64,000 bases of DNA from Arion vulgaris (GCA_020796225.1 CM036775.1:3256393-3320392), one strand, 5' to 3'. Shown: positions 10,205-21,053, counted from the stretch's first letter. Numbers and translations: made by a program. Notes: generated by a model not told the origin, from the sequence alone.

Positions 10205-10440
10205 TCTTCTTCTTTGCGATCACCGCTTAGACTGATATACCAGATTTCCCCATAAATCTCATTCATGTGAAAATCTAATTCATGCAGCCTTAGCATTGGT
10301 ATGGTTTGTAAGTCACATCTTCAGTGCCATTTGAAACTCTGGTGCTTATCTTCGCGATGTGTCCGGTTTCAGCCAGCGTCTACTGGGTTCGCTCTCCATC
10401 AGCCTTTGGCTGTCTCCAACCGACCTGCAAGGCAGCAGGT
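10205..10440 (-). repeat. S7 SINE
   Basis: CTTCTTCTTTGCGATCACCG tail at left; right end CCAACCGACCTGCAAGGCAG. Similar to 53,460-53,700 and, reversed, 49,745. Confidence 0.65.
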
Positions 10441-10469
10441 GTCTGTCTTAATCAAAGACAAAATGTTCG

Positions 10470-10850
10470 TCTGCCCAGCGTGTTCGTAGCGCGTTGGACT
10501 ACGGGTGACAAACCCTCTGTGATTGCGGGTTCAATTCCGCGGCTGGCAGAAAAGACACAGGTTCTCCAGATTTACGGTGTTCGTGGCACCGAACCGAAGG
10601 GTTATGATGTCCATAGTACTGAGCCGAATCTAGCCCTCTGTGTGTACGGGTTCAATTCCGTGGGCAGGCAGAAAAGCCACAGATTCCCCAGATTCACGGT
10701 GTTCGTGGCACCGAACCAAGGTTCACGATGTCCATGGCACCGAGCTGAAGAGCAGAAAAGCTCAAGTGCTTCTGGATCGGAAAAAAAAAAAAAAATACTG
10801 AGCCGAAGAGCTGAAAGCTCAAGTGCTTCTGGATCGAAAAAAAAAAATCA
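10470..10850 (+). repeat. S3 SINE (tRNA-like head), internally duplicated
   Basis: Head GCGTGTTCGTAGCGCGTTGG with B box GGTTCAATTCC, body CCAGATTTACGGTGTTCGTG, tail GCTTCTGGATCG plus A run. The B-box-to-body segment occurs about twice and the tail twice. Confidence 0.85.
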
Positions 10851-10925
10851 AACAAAAAATCAAAAACAAAATAAGAAGCATTTCTTAGTACAAAGTCTGG
10901 AACTTAGTTCAACTTTTGAGCTTAC

Positions 10926-10964
10926 CTGCAACTTGTCTAACATTTCTGTTTTACGGAGAATTTC
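10926..10964 (-). CDS. MORC2: MORC2 exon 18 (39-nt coiled-coil exon)
   Basis: Acceptor CAATTCTCTTGCAG and donor GTAAGC bound 39 nt reading EILRKTEMLDKLQ, phase 0 both sides. Vertebrate MORC2 has EKIRQQQEKLEALQK here. Fits between exons 17 and 19, both phase 0 at the junctions. Confidence 0.75.
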
Positions 10965-11004
10965 CTGCAAGAGAATTGAATGCATGTAGTTTTAAGAGAT
11001 ACAA

Positions 11005-11142
11005 ATTACTTGAAAAAAAAGAGCTATTGTGGACATTAGAAAAGAACCTAAACTATCCAATAATGACTATCACACACTCGACAGACTACGATTGTCCCTA
11101 TCCCATCTGTGTCTTTGTGGCACCGCTGATCAAACTACAGAA
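11005..11142 (+). mobile_element. LINE-F fragment, left part
   Basis: KELLWTLEKNLNYPIMTI-like reading and LCGTADQTTEH: same element as 60,050-60,250, cut by the S6 insert and continuing at 11,476. Confidence 0.8.
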
Positions 11143-11475
11143 CATTTTTTTTTTTTTTTTTTCTCCGCTTTCAACTCAGACGAAGTTTCATCTCTGAAAC
11201 TGATTTTGCGTGAAAATCTGTTTTTCCAATTTCTTACAATGGCAGCAGCATGCACATTGTAAATTACTTTACACAGGCAGCCGTGTGCTCAATGTACTCG
11301 TAATTAGTATTCCTCGCCATACAGGCAGATTTTCTCCGACTTCAGAGGTACTCACGTTATCGTCCTGAGTAAGACCAGGGACTCGAACAAATGCCGGACA
11401 GTAGGTTCGAACCCGAGCTATGAGGCGTCTCACAGCTAGCAGGCCGAGCTACTATCAACTACTCTAGGCAGCCCC
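11143..11475 (-). repeat. S6 SINE, second copy, TSD
   Basis: T run at left, tRNA-like head at right (B box GGTTCGAACC), about 95% like the copy at 9,742. Flanked by CTACAGAACAT on both sides (about 11,132 and 11,479). Confidence 0.88.
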
Positions 11476-12000
11476 CACTACTACAGAACATGTCCTGCAA
11501 GACTTTCCCCTTGTATGCCCTACCTTGAAAGGAATGCTGACCCTACAACACAACACTAGATTCAAAACTGCATGGCATCAGAGATGAGCAGACAACAGTC
11601 TACTTCATCATAAGTATACAAGACTGTCCCCTGTATGTCCTACCTTGAAAGGAATGCTGGCCCTACAACACAACACTAGATTCAAAACTGCATGGCATCA
11701 GAGATGAGCAGACAACAGTCTACTTCATCATAAGTATACAAGACTGTCCCATGTATGTCCTTCATTGAAAGGAATGCTGGCCCTACAACACAACACTAGA
11801 TTCAAAACTGCATGGCATCAGAGATGAGCAGACAACAGTCTACTTCATCATAAGTATACAAGACTGTCCCCTGTATGTCCTACCTTGAAAGGAATGCTGG
11901 CCCTACAACACAACACTAGATTCAAAACTGCATGGCATCAGAGATGAGCTCCAGACAACAGTCTACTTCATCATAAGTATACAAGACTGTCCCCTGTATG
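11476..12000 (+). repeat. LINE-F tail array, 120-bp unit
   Basis: Four to five units of 120 bp (CAAGACTGTCCCCTGTATGT ... CTACTTCATCATAAGTATA), each the last part of LINE-F (LQDCPLYVL...). Confidence 0.9.
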
Positions 12001-12545
12001 TCCTTCATTGAAATGGACACTGGTCCTACAACTCAACACTAGATTCAAAACTACAGGGCACCGGAGATAAGCTCCAGACAACAGTGGACTTCATCATAAG
12101 TACGTGTCTGATGATATAATCATCAAAACTACAGGGCACCGGAGATAAGCTCCAGACAACAGTCGACTTCATCATAAGTACGTGTCTGATGATATAATCA
12201 TCAAAACTACAGGGCACCGGAGATAAGCTCCAGACAACAGTCGACTTCATCATAAGTACGTGTCTGATGATATAATCATCAAAACTACAGGGCACCGGAG
12301 ATAAGCTCCAGACAACAGTCGACTTCATCATAAGTACGTGTCTGATGATATAATCATCAAAACCACATGGCACCAGAGATAAGCTCCAGACAACAGTCGA
12401 CTTCATCATAAGTACGTGTCTGATGATATAATCATCAAAACCACATGGCACCAGAGATGAGCTCCAGACAATAGTCGACTTCATGATAAGAACATGTCTG
12501 ATGTTATACTCATAAAAATAGTGATCGCAAAGAAGAAGAAGAGAT
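12001..12545 (+). repeat. LINE-F tail array, 78-bp unit
   Basis: Five to six units of 78 bp (CAGACAACAGTCGACTTCAT ... GATATAATCATCAAAA), a shorter 3' slice of the same tail, ending GATCGCAAAGAAGAAGAAG. 78 bp is 26 codons. Confidence 0.9.
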
Positions 12546-12890
12546 ACAAATTATGACATAAACATGTATAATAAAAATTTGGAGACACGTATGAGACAAT
12601 AGGACCAATTCAACACAAGAACACACAATAAACATAAATACAGAGCTAGAACCAAGTGTAACAATAGAGTGGTTGGCCAAGAATAGTGAATTATGGCATA
12701 CGTTTGTTGCTGCCCTTAGCGGCAAGGACGTCACAGACTAGAGAAAGAGATCATGGCACATTGGGCATTCTCTTGCGTACTTTATTTTCTGCTACAGCAG
12801 CGATCCCTACGTCCACCTGCACACCGTCCCCATGAGCAGCTGATTACTATATCACTCTTCTCTACCACAATGATGACAATCTGATTCATC
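12546..12890. other. Unassigned intron with a dispersed block
   Basis: AT-rich; 12,745-12,850 resembles 5,970-6,050 (ACATTGGGCATTCTCTTGCG). No gene seen. Confidence 0.5.
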
Positions 12891-12894
12891 CCGA

Positions 12895-13335
12895 TCTGAT
12901 CCACTATCGGTTTCCGAGATAGTGCATGTTCTATCGCTTGATATACTGTGATATTGTAGAGTTTTAAGATGTCTGTAACTCCATTAGTTAGTCTTTCCTC
13001 TTGGGCCTGTGGGCGCGCATAGGGCAGAGGTCATAGCTCTCCATGTCTCGCGGTTCGTTGCTATTTGTTTTAAGTCTTTAATGTTTACTAGGCCCATCGT
13101 TGAGCCTCTCTGGTGATGGTTCTACGCAGAGTCTCTCTTGGTCTTCCTCGTTTTCTTTTCCCTCTGGTGTCCATATGAGGGATTGGTAAAAGAGTCTTCT
13201 CTCATCCATTCTAAGTGTGTGGCCGATGTAGTTCCAGCAGCGCTTTCTTACAAAATTTGATACATTTTCTTGCTTGGTCTCTTGTCTTATTTGTGTATTG
13301 GGTCTGAAATCTGACCATTTGAGGTTCAGTATTCT
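12895..13335 (-). mobile_element. LINE-A tail unit and a CR1-like LINE fragment
   Basis: 12,895-12,985 is a LINE-A tail unit. 12,990-13,335 on minus reads ERRLFYQSLIW and a basic GKE..R..QERL stretch, a retrotransposon C-terminus also seen at 58,770. Confidence 0.6.
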
Positions 13336-13339
13336 TCTA

Positions 13340-13860
13340 AGTCTGTAACTCCATCAATCCATCTTATTTCTTGGTCTGCCACTTCCTCTTGATGATTCCA
13401 TTTTCAGGTTGTACACTCTTGCAACTGGTGTATCTGGGTTCATTCTCACCAAGTGGCCAAACCATTTGAGTCTCTATTTTTCAATGAATCTAACAACAGG
13501 TGTTCCGACTGTTCTTCTAATATCCTTATTTCTTATAGTATTATCGATATAAGGGAAGACTGCAGTAAGACTATGTAGCAATGGTGAAACACGTAATAAC
13601 AAAATACTGTAGTTTAAAAATACAAAACAATAACAATACACAGCAATGTTTCGACCAAAAGACCTTTATCAAGCAAACGAAACAAAAGGAGTGACGAATT
13701 TCACAGCGCACTACATACAAACTACGACAGAAACATCCCAACTGTCCTAAAAATCGTATTTCTTATATGGTCTCTTCTTGTTTTATTAACCGCTTTCCTC
13801 AAGCATCTCATTTCCCAGGTGGTAACTTCTATGTTGTGTGTATTTCTGGCAGTGAAGTAG
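13340..13860 (-). mobile_element. LINE-A fragment split by element Z
   Basis: 13,340-13,537 and 13,757-13,860 are two pieces of one LINE-A copy (minus), separated by element Z. Confidence 0.75.
13538..13756 (+). mobile_element. Element Z insert with 11-bp TSD
   Basis: TATTTCTTATA flanks the 219-bp insert on both sides (13,527-13,537 and 13,757-13,767), and LINE-A resumes after it, so the element's ends are defined here. Confidence 0.8.
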
Positions 13861-13869
13861 AAAGTGTTC

Positions 13870-14105
13870 TGTGGTGTTTTCCTCAACGCAATGATAAAAA
13901 GTTACATTTACACAATGAAAAACACTACATTTTCCTCAACGCAATGATAAAAAGTTACATTTACACAATGAAAAACACTACATTTTCCTCAACGCAATGA
14001 TAAAACGTTACATTTACACAATGAAAAACACTACATTTTCCTCAACGCAATGATAAAAAGTTACATTTACACAATGAAAAATACTACATTTTCCTCATCG
14101 CAATA
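13870..14105. repeat. 54-bp tandem array
   Basis: About four copies of a unit starting TTTCCTCAACGCAATGATAA and including GTTACATTTACACAATGAAA. Confidence 0.9.
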
Positions 14106-14455
14106 AAGTTACCAACAACACCAGAAAAGACAGTCACCAACATCAGCATAAGAATGAAAGTTGACACAGAACCGTGCTTGAATTACATTGAGAAACAAAG
14201 AATGAAGTCGTTTGACCACTTAATAAGAATGCATCCAAACTCCACAGTATACAGAGTCTTCTACAACAAAACATTAGGAAAGAAGGCGAGAGGAAGACCA
14301 CGAAAAGATGGTTAGATGGCATAGCAGAATCTTGTCAAAGAGCAAAAATAACAATCAGCCAAGCCACCAGAACAGCGCAAGATAAAAACAGAATACAACG
14401 ACACTGGGCAACAACCCGGTAGCTGTGTGACGACAAAAGAAGAAGAAAATGAAAA
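14106..14455 (+). mobile_element. LINE-A-related fragment
   Basis: Broken frame with FDHLIRMHPNST-like residues and RGRPRKD, tail ACAAAAGAAGAAGAAAATG. A sister family to LINE-A; another copy at 23,285-23,770. Confidence 0.65.
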
Positions 14456-14467
14456 AAATCTGATTAC

Positions 14468-14585
14468 TTCACAAAATCCTATGAAACTCGACTCTTCCAG
14501 ATCTTTCTTCTTCTGTTCCTGAGATTTAATCTCTTTTTTCAATATACTTTCTGGAATGTTCAGCTTTTGCTCCGTTGATGAACAT
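14468..14585 (-). CDS. MORC2: MORC2 exon 17 (last CW Cys, coiled coil 2)
   Basis: Acceptor ATCTTGTGCAG. Reads (K)CSSTEQKLNIPESILKKE then IKSQEQKKKDLEESS, matching [22 protein letters not shown] of vertebrate MORC2 and completing the zinc finger. The donor is probably GTAATC at 14,467 (phase 0), but a slightly earlier exit is possible because the last residues (FIGFCE) are not typical. An acidic-basic helix follows the finger, as in the family. Confidence 0.9.
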
Positions 14586-14639
14586 CTGCACAAGATAAAA
14601 GTACAAAATTTGATTTATTTCTCATGCTGTAAGATTCTT

Positions 14640-14885
14640 CTTCTTGAACGCTCCATATCGACCACTTGTTAACCACTCTGTGTGATTTGTATGTGATCTT
14701 AGTCTAAGAGCGATTGTACGTTGTGCCAGTTATGCACCTACAAGTAGGCCAGCACTTCCGATTTCCCGACCGTTTTATTTACTAGGCAGCTTCCTATGTA
14801 GTACACTAGTCACCTCTTAGGACATGCATTGTAGGTTGCAGTGGTGCTATTCTTTGCTTCCTTCGGGTCCCAGCACTACATGGAA
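14640..14885 (-). repeat. S1 SINE
   Basis: Minus copy: TTCTTCTTGAACGCTCCATA tail, core at right. Good match to 3,090. Confidence 0.82.
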
Positions 14886-14934
14886 GATGCTGTAAGATAA
14901 CGACAATCATTTTTTTAAACACAAAATAGGACAA

Positions 14935-15820
14935 TAAGGAAACATGTCCTGCAAGACTGTCCCCCGTATGTCCTCTATAGAAAGGAATGCTGGCTCTACA
15001 GAACAACACTACATTCAAAACTACATGGCACCAGAGATGAGCTCCAGACAACAGTCGACTTCATTATAAGACTACAAGACTGTCCCCTGTATGTCTTCCT
15101 TTGAAAAGGATGCTGGCCCTACAACACAACACTACATTCAAAACTACATGGCACCAGAGATGAGCTCCAGACAACAGTCAACTTCATCATAAGGCTGCAA
15201 GACTGTCCCCTGTATGTTTTCCTTTGAAAAGGATGCTGACCCTACAACACAACACTACATTCAAAACTACATGGCACCAGAGATGAGCTCCAGACAACAG
15301 TCGACTTCATTATAAGACTGCAAGACTGTCCCCTGTATGTCTTCCTTTGAAAAGGATGCTGACCCTACAACACAACACTACATTCAAAACTACATGGCAC
15401 CAGAGATGAGCTCCAGACAACAGTCGACTTCATCATAAGGCTGCAAGACTGTCCCCTGTATGTCTTCCTTTGAAAAGGATGCTGACCCTACAACACAACA
15501 CTACATTCAAAACTACATGGCACCAGAGATGAGCTCCAGACAACAGTCGACTTCATTATAAGACTGCAAGACTGTCCCCTGTATGTCTTCCTTTGAAAAG
15601 GATGCTGGCCCTACAACACAACACTACATTCAAAACTACATTGCACCAGAGATGAGTTCCAGACAATAGTCAACTTCATCATAAGAACACATCTGACGGT
15701 ATAATCATTAAAACTACATGATACCAGATAAGCTAGAGACAACAGTCACTTCAGCATAAAACGTATCTGACGGTAGTATAATCATCAAAATAGCGATCGC
15801 AAAGAGGAAGAAGAAGAAGA
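14935..15820 (+). repeat. LINE-F tail array, ~123-bp unit
   Basis: About six units (CTGCAAGACTGTCCCCTGTA ... GACAACAGTCGACTTCAT), ending GCGATCGCAAAGAGGAAGAA. A separate expansion of the tail also amplified at 11,476. Confidence 0.9.
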
Positions 15821-15856
15821 CCAAAGGTGGTTTGTACGACACATTGAATGACCTAC

Positions 15857-15962
15857 TTATTATGCTGCTGGTCAAGGTTCATAGTGCAGACCCAGTGGTC
15901 AGGGATATCTTTACCAATGTTGCTGGAGTTGAAAGGGATCATCCTCCACTTAAGGCACATAT
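15857..15962 (-). CDS. MORC2: MORC2 exon 16 (CW zinc finger)
   Basis: Reads (D)MCLKWRMIPFNSSNIGKD then IPDHWVCTMNLDQQHN, ending AA before GTAGGT; acceptor TTGTCCTTAG. This is the CW domain core: Cys-x-K-W-R, W-V-C-x-M-N. The fourth zinc-binding Cys comes from exon 17 (K-C-SSTEQ). CW domains bind lysine-methylated H3 in several proteins, although vertebrate MORC2's CW has lost a key aromatic residue. 106 nt, phase 1 in and 2 out, intact. Confidence 0.95.
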
Positions 15963-16059
15963 CTAAGGACAATGATGACATAGATAACGATAATGTTCAT
16001 GAAAATAACAAGGTAATGATTAAGAAAATAAATGATGATAGTGTACTGACATGACTTCC

Positions 16060-16560
16060 TCTCTTCTACTTCTTCGTTCGTTCTAGAACATCGCTTGTTA
16101 GTCCCTCTTTGTGACCGTTTGTGGTTTGAACCAGAGAGCGCAAGAACATTGCACTGCTAGTTTGCAGTGCTAGCAGAAGAGCTGCAACATTTTGCAATTC
16201 TTTAGTCGGCAAATCTGATTTCTCAATTGGAGCATCTGGCCTAATGGATTAGAGCTTAGGTCCCTGCAGGGGACCCGGTTCAATCCCAATACGGCCACAT
16301 CTGTCATCTCATAAACTTCATCTTAGAGCACCACTTGGAGGTAGAATAGGGTCTTGGTCAGCTTTGGCTCCTTGACCCCGACATCTATCATCTCATAAAA
16401 TGCATATTAGGCCCCATACGCCCTTGGAAGCTGAGTAAGGTTTTGGTCAGCTCTGGCTCGTTGACCCTGACATCTACCATCTCATTAAATGCATCTTAGG
16501 TCACCACTTGAAGGTGGAGTAGAGTTTTGGTCAGCCCTGGCTCGTTGACCCTGACATCTA
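16060..16560 (+). repeat. S5 head plus ~83-bp array
   Basis: 16,225-16,300 is an S5 tRNA-like head (GGATTAGAGCTTAGGTCCC, GGTTCAATCCC). It is followed by units of about 83 bp (CATCTCATAAACTTCATCTT ... GGTCAGCTTTGGCTC) to 16,560, resuming at 16,810-16,930. Confidence 0.75.
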
Positions 16561-16564
16561 CCAT

Positions 16565-16818
16565 CTTGGGGGTCTCTGTGACTGAGTGGTTAAGCCCTTT
16601 GCCTTGCGAGTCGAAGATCGTGGGTTCGTATCCGGACCGCGGCCTTCAGTTCGCGAGTGCAGTTTTTCCAGAGACCCCTAGGATTGTTGCCAGAGCTACG
16701 GAGTTCGTGCTTGAACAATACTCTCGCCAGGTGGCGTGCCATTTCTGCTGAGAGGGACCGAGCCATATGGGTAAAACCCGGTGCAATGAAGTCAATCCTT
16801 CGGCTTTAACACCCCTAT
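16565..16818 (+). repeat. S4 SINE inside the array, probable TSD
   Basis: Full S4: head CTGTGACTGAGTGGTTAAGC, B box GGTTCGTATCC, end CGGTGCAATGAAGTCAATCC. ATCTACCATCT occurs on both sides, but that word is also part of the array unit, so the duplication is likely rather than certain. Confidence 0.82.
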
Positions 16819-16939
16819 CTACCATCTCATTAAATGCATCTTAGGTCACCACTTGATGATTGAGTAGGGTCTTGGTCAGCTCTGGATCTTTGACCCTGAC
16901 ATCTATCATCTCACTCCCCATATCTTGGTCTCTACCTAA

Positions 16940-17060
16940 ACTAATAGTGGAGCATCTTTCCGAATGGATTATAGCATTGGCTCCCATGGGGGAGACCCGA
17001 GGTTCAACCATCGGTAAGGCCAAGGAGTTTTTCTGTAGGGGCATTTCTAGACTCCTAAAC
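16940..17060 (+). repeat. S5 SINE
   Basis: GGAGCATCTTTCCGAATGGA head with GGTTCAACCATC, truncated; more of the body type is at 17,765-17,900. Confidence 0.65.
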
Positions 17061-17064
17061 TGAA

Positions 17065-17765
17065 CAATTTCATGGCAACTGTAATAATAGCCGTCCATCA
17101 CAAGCGATGATGACAACAATCTCAGACGTGTGCTGTTGCACCTCTCTGGTGTGTGCGGAGGTGACTGTAGAGTCCAATCCTAGAACAGAATCCCGACCAC
17201 AGGTGGGGCATACATGATCAAGGTTAGACATGTGCATGTTGTGTGCTCTGTCTTTCGCCTGCTCGTTTTCTCTGTGACTCAACAATACGATGATTCTCAG
17301 CTATTCGGGTTCCTCTTTGTTGTTACAGCGCCACATTTGGCGATCTTGTGCAAGGGATTCCCAGCATGTATTGTCTATATCGAAGCATTTCAGAGACACT
17401 TTAAGAGTGTCTTTAAAGCGTTTTCTGTCCACCAGCTAAACGTCTGCCCTCTTCAAGCTCGCCATACATCAACAGTTTTGGGATGCGTTTATCAGGCATT
17501 CGAGCAACGTGACCGACCCATCTCAGTTGGGCCTTCTGCAACAGTGTGTTGATGCTTGGGATCTTTGCTCTTGTGAGGACTTCGCTGTCTGGAATTTTGT
17601 CCTGCCAGTTTATTTTTAGTATTCTGTAGACAGCTTGTGTGGAAATGGTTTAATTTTCTTGCGTGTCTGCTATACACTGTCCATGTCTCGCTACAGCAGC
17701 GTGGTTAGCACTATGGCCTGGTAAACTTTCAGCTTTGTGACTATGCTTATCCCCTTCCGTTCCCA
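17065..17765 (-). mobile_element. LINE C-terminus with C2H2-like finger
   Basis: Minus strand: RMPDKRIPK-type region, SVSEMLRYRQYMLGIP, then HVCPTCGRDSVLGLDSTVTS-AH. This motif pattern (finger at the extreme C-terminus) is typical of one lineage of non-LTR retrotransposons. Several frame breaks. Confidence 0.7.
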
Positions 17766-17924
17766 CACAGTGCAACAGAGGCAACTGTACTAGCCATGCG
17801 GCCATTAAATTCCTCAGGCTCCCGTCCCTTCTGTCCTACACCGTCCTAAAAAGTGGTACTGCATACAGTAACAACAGTTTTTTTTAAAACCTGAACTAAT
17901 TAGTATGTATCCAATTCCGCCCGA

Positions 17925-18525
17925 ATGGTTACCGGGCCCAAATTTGGGGTGTAAAGAATAGAACCACTGTTACCTGCCACGCATGTCGTTAGATGCGACT
18001 AAGGAGGTGTGGTTGAAATCAAATGCATGTGTCCGCCAGGAAATGCTAACCCAAAACAAATGTTTGCAGAAAACGGATGCACCAGGCCGTAAGGCGCATA
18101 ACATGATGCAACGACACCTCACAATGAGGAATGGGATAACGGATTCTTCGGTCACCAATCTGCCTCAGAGATATAGCCACGTAGTAAGAATGTCAGACCT
18201 ACCATCACGAGGGTGGCCAAAACTTACTGCGAGAAGAATTCGCACATACGGGAATCAGAAATAGGAATTACATCCTATAGAACTGCCCCCAGTAAGCAAA
18301 CTTGAGAAGAAAGAGGTGGCCCACTTACACCAGCGTCCAAGACAAACTGTATGGCGTGGCTGATAATCTGAGGCAGACGGCTGCTTTTATTAGAGAATCC
18401 AAATCCCAATCTAGTGAGAACGCAGAAGACAAACTGTATGTCGTGGCTGATAATCTGAGACAGACGGCTGCCTTTATTAGAGAATCCAAATCCCAATCTA
18501 GTGAGAACGCAGAAGAAGAAGAAGA
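17925..18525 (+). mobile_element. LINE-H composite, S2 head
   Basis: Starts with the S2 head (CCGAATGGTTACCGGGCCCA), then QNKCLQKTDAPGRKAHN, MRNGITDSSVTNLPQR, and two 87-bp tail units ([20 protein letters not shown]), tail GAACGCAGAAGAAGAAGAAG. Same order at 44,290-45,550 and 62,070-62,590 (minus). Confidence 0.8.
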
Positions 18526-18544
18526 AGTATCCAATTCTACATCA

Positions 18545-18712
18545 AATTGGCGGCTTCTGTGGCGTAGAGGTTAGGTGCTCATCTCCCACTCCAAACGTAC
18601 CAGGTTCACTACCTTGTGGAGCCATCTGGATATTTTTCCAGGGATCTCTTGATCTCAGTATAGAAGAGATTGAGTTCCTAGTCCTATCAGAGACGGATGA
18701 TAAAACATAGGT
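18545..18712 (+). repeat. S8 tRNA-like SINE
   Basis: TTCTGTGGCGTAGAGGTTAG head, B box GGTTCACTACC, then GATCTCTTGATCTC. Single copy in the window; no acceptor-stem closure, so a SINE rather than a tRNA gene. Confidence 0.55.
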
Positions 18713-18732
18713 CCCATGTTCAATTTGAGCAC

Positions 18733-19203
18733 TTAACCCTTAGCTCCCGATATTTCGGGATTTAATGTAAAGCACTCCATACCGAGCTCCGATATATTGG
18801 TCTGATATTTTTTCACTATTTTTCGGTATTTGAAAAAAATTGTGTACAAATGAGACGTAAAACACAACTCATGTGTTCTACATCATTTTACGAGATGGCG
18901 GATGCTGTTGTATGATTTTATTGTACTGATGAGGTATTTAGTTAAGTATTTAATCTTCATATCTTCATATACGGGAGTATTCGTGGCCGTGTCCACATAT
19001 TAAATAAAATAAATTTAAAGTTTAGTATTCTTCAAATATATAATAAGCATGAATAACGGAGATAATGGGGTAAATCAATAACAAATTATAGAGCACTTAA
19101 GAGTGCTAAATTATCGTGTTTAATATAACTCTGATGTGTACTGTTTTTGCCCAGAGCTTCAGGAAGAGATTTTAAGGTACAGGTGGCCAGGTTCAAGGGT
19201 TAA
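18733..19203. mobile_element. TTAA-flanked element
   Basis: TTAACCCTT at left and its inverse AAGGGTTAA at right (short terminal inverted repeat), TTAA at both ends as for piggyBac-type elements. 471 bp, no ORF. Confidence 0.6.
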
Positions 19204-19432
19204 AAGAACCCTTGGCAGTTCAAAATCGAGAAGAGCAGGCTGGAAAGTCACTGCCAAGGAAATTCATAAGAAACATATTTAATTAAAATTTGTACAAAAT
19301 ATCTTCACGCTTCAAATTACCTCATTGCTAGGAGTTTGTGCACTGCAGCTGACATCTTCCTGTGTAAGAAAGATGAGAAATTTCAGCAGGATGATCCAAT
19401 CAACATATATAAATGTAACAGAAATCCACTAC

Positions 19433-19459
19433 CACATTGCAGTTACCTCATTGATGGTT
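19433..19459 (-). CDS. MORC2: MORC2 probable exon 15b (first CW Cys)
   Basis: Acceptor CAGTTTTCAG and donor GTAGTG bound 27 nt ending CAA-TGT-G. With exon 16 this gives Q-C-D-M-C-L-K-W-R, exactly the CW zinc-finger opening (QCDLCLKWR in vertebrates). The upstream half reads (R)TINEVT in the incoming frame, so one base must be lost or gained inside. The exact 5' border is unsure. Confidence 0.5.
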
Positions 19460-19580
19460 CTGAAAACTGACACGTCGGAATCTTCATTGAGTGTGTATTT
19501 CCTAGCAAAATCAATTAGATCGCAATCAAATCTTCATCTGTCAAAGCCATTCACACATAAACTGTGATTGTATTTCTGAC

Positions 19581-19622
19581 CTAAGACGTTTATTCCAGTT
19601 GCACAAGTACCACAATTCATTT
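19581..19622 (-). CDS. MORC2: MORC2 probable exon 15a
   Basis: After acceptor AAGCATACAG the frame reads NELWYLCNWNKRL, similar to DEFGYLSANWNQPP of vertebrate MORC2 (E, YL, NW shared). The donor is uncertain; GTCAGA at 19,580 is one option. Joining to exon 14 as written would make TGA, so a base is probably wrong at this junction. A low-confidence exon placed by position and similarity. Confidence 0.45.
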
Positions 19623-19636
19623 CTGTATGCTTTTAT

Positions 19637-19710
19637 TTACAGTGACTTGGTCCTACATCAGTCGCTTATGAATGCCTTGTAGTGAGTGATACTACTTGCT
19701 TCCTGGCAGA
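19637..19710 (-). repeat. S1 SINE core fragment
   Basis: CTACATCAGTCGCTTATGAA and ATACTACTTGCTTCC: a truncated S1 core directly upstream of exon 15a. Confidence 0.55.
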
Positions 19711-19729
19711 CACATAGCAATATCAACAT

Positions 19730-20560
19730 TAGAGAGTAGGCAACTTTTCTGCAAATTTATATATATATATAGACTACGAGGCAACTTTCAGAAGTATCAA
19801 TGTATGGCAATTTCTAGAGTATCAGTATAATTGTCAAAATCAATGTATGGGGCAACTTTCTAGAGTATCATGTATGGGCAACTTTCAAAAGTATCAAGTA
19901 TGGGCAACTTTCTAGAATATCAATGTATTGGCAACTTCTAGAGTATCAATGTATGGAGCAACTTTCAGAAGTATCAAGTATGGGCAACCTTTGTCAGAAG
20001 TATCAATGTATGGGAACTTTCTAGAAGTATCAAGTATGGGGCAACTTTCTCAGAAGTATCAAAGTATGGGCAACTTTCAAAGTATCAATGTATAGGCAAC
20101 TCTAATTCAGAAGTGCACTTCAAAGTACAATGATGGGCAACTTTCTCAGAAGTATCAATGTATGGGGCAACTTTCTCAGAAGTATCAATGTATGGGGCAA
20201 CTTTCTCAGAAGTATCAAAGTATGGGGCAACTTTTCAAAGATCAGTCAACTTCAGAGTATCAAGTATGAGGCAACTTTCAGAAGTATCAAGTATGGGGCA
20301 ACTTTCTCAGAAGTATCAATGTATGGCACTTCAGAGATCATAGTGGGCAACTTTTCAAAGTATCAATGTATGGGCAACTTTTCAGAAGTATCAGATGGCA
20401 ACTTTCTGAGTAATTGAACTCAATGGAGTGGGCAACTTTCTCGAGATAGTGCATCAAGTATAGTGGGCAACTTTCTAGAAGTATCAATATGACTTAGTAG
20501 GCAACTTCTCTTAAAAGTATCAAATTTATAGTCGGTTTCACAGATAGCATGGTTTCACTA
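19730..20560. repeat. ~30-bp degenerate array
   Basis: More than 20 copies of AGTATCAATGTATGGGGCAA plus CTTTCTCAGA, with many indels between copies. Confidence 0.9.
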
Positions 20561-21005
20561 TGTATGGTCTGCTTTCTCACAGTAAGATCAGATGATGCCA
20601 GTCACTTGATATGCATGTGGTATTGTGGAGTTTTAAGATGTCTGTAACTCCATCAACCCATCTTTTTCTTGGTTTGCCCTTCCTCTTGATGATTCCATTT
20701 TCAGGTTGTACGCTCTGCAACTGGTGTATTCGGGTTCATTCTCACCAAGTGACCAAACCATTTGAGTCTCTGATTTTCAATGAATCTAATAGCAGGTGTT
20801 GTTCCGACTGTTTTTCTAATTTCCTTATTTCTTATATGGTCTCTTCTTGTTTTATTTACCGCTTTCCTCAGGCATCTCATTTCACAGGTGGTTATTTTCC
20901 TATCTTGTTCTCTTGTCAATGTCCATGTTTGGCACTTGTAGCACAGTGTTGGTATGAAGATTGCATTTATAATCTGTCTTTTAGTCTCTACTGGAATTGC
21001 TGAGG
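20561..21005 (-). mobile_element. LINE-A fragment with one tail unit
   Basis: Minus: ITTCEMRCLRKAVNKTRRDH, GTTPAIRFIENQRLKWFGHL, VRMNPNTPVAERT. Best preserved LINE-A C-terminus in the window. Confidence 0.82.
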
Positions 21006-21053
21006 CGATTTACCAAAGCTTATTTAGCATACACACATAAAAAATGTACTCAC

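Noticed and set aside
10475..10550. tRNA gene
   Set aside because: Has tRNA-like A and B boxes but is followed by a constant SINE body and recurs at 27,412, 35,180 and elsewhere; a tRNA-derived SINE.
12026..12484. 152-aa ORF on minus
   Set aside because: A 26-aa repeat that mirrors the 78-bp LINE-F tail array on the opposite strand.
16565..16640. tRNA-Ser/Leu gene
   Set aside because: Same reasoning: the head of S4 with a fixed 3' body and several copies.
19321..19359. 39-nt candidate exon (EDVSCSAQTPSNE) for MORC2
   Set aside because: Has AG and GTAATT borders, but neither sequence nor phase fits between exon 15b and exon 16, which join perfectly as Q-C-D-M-C.
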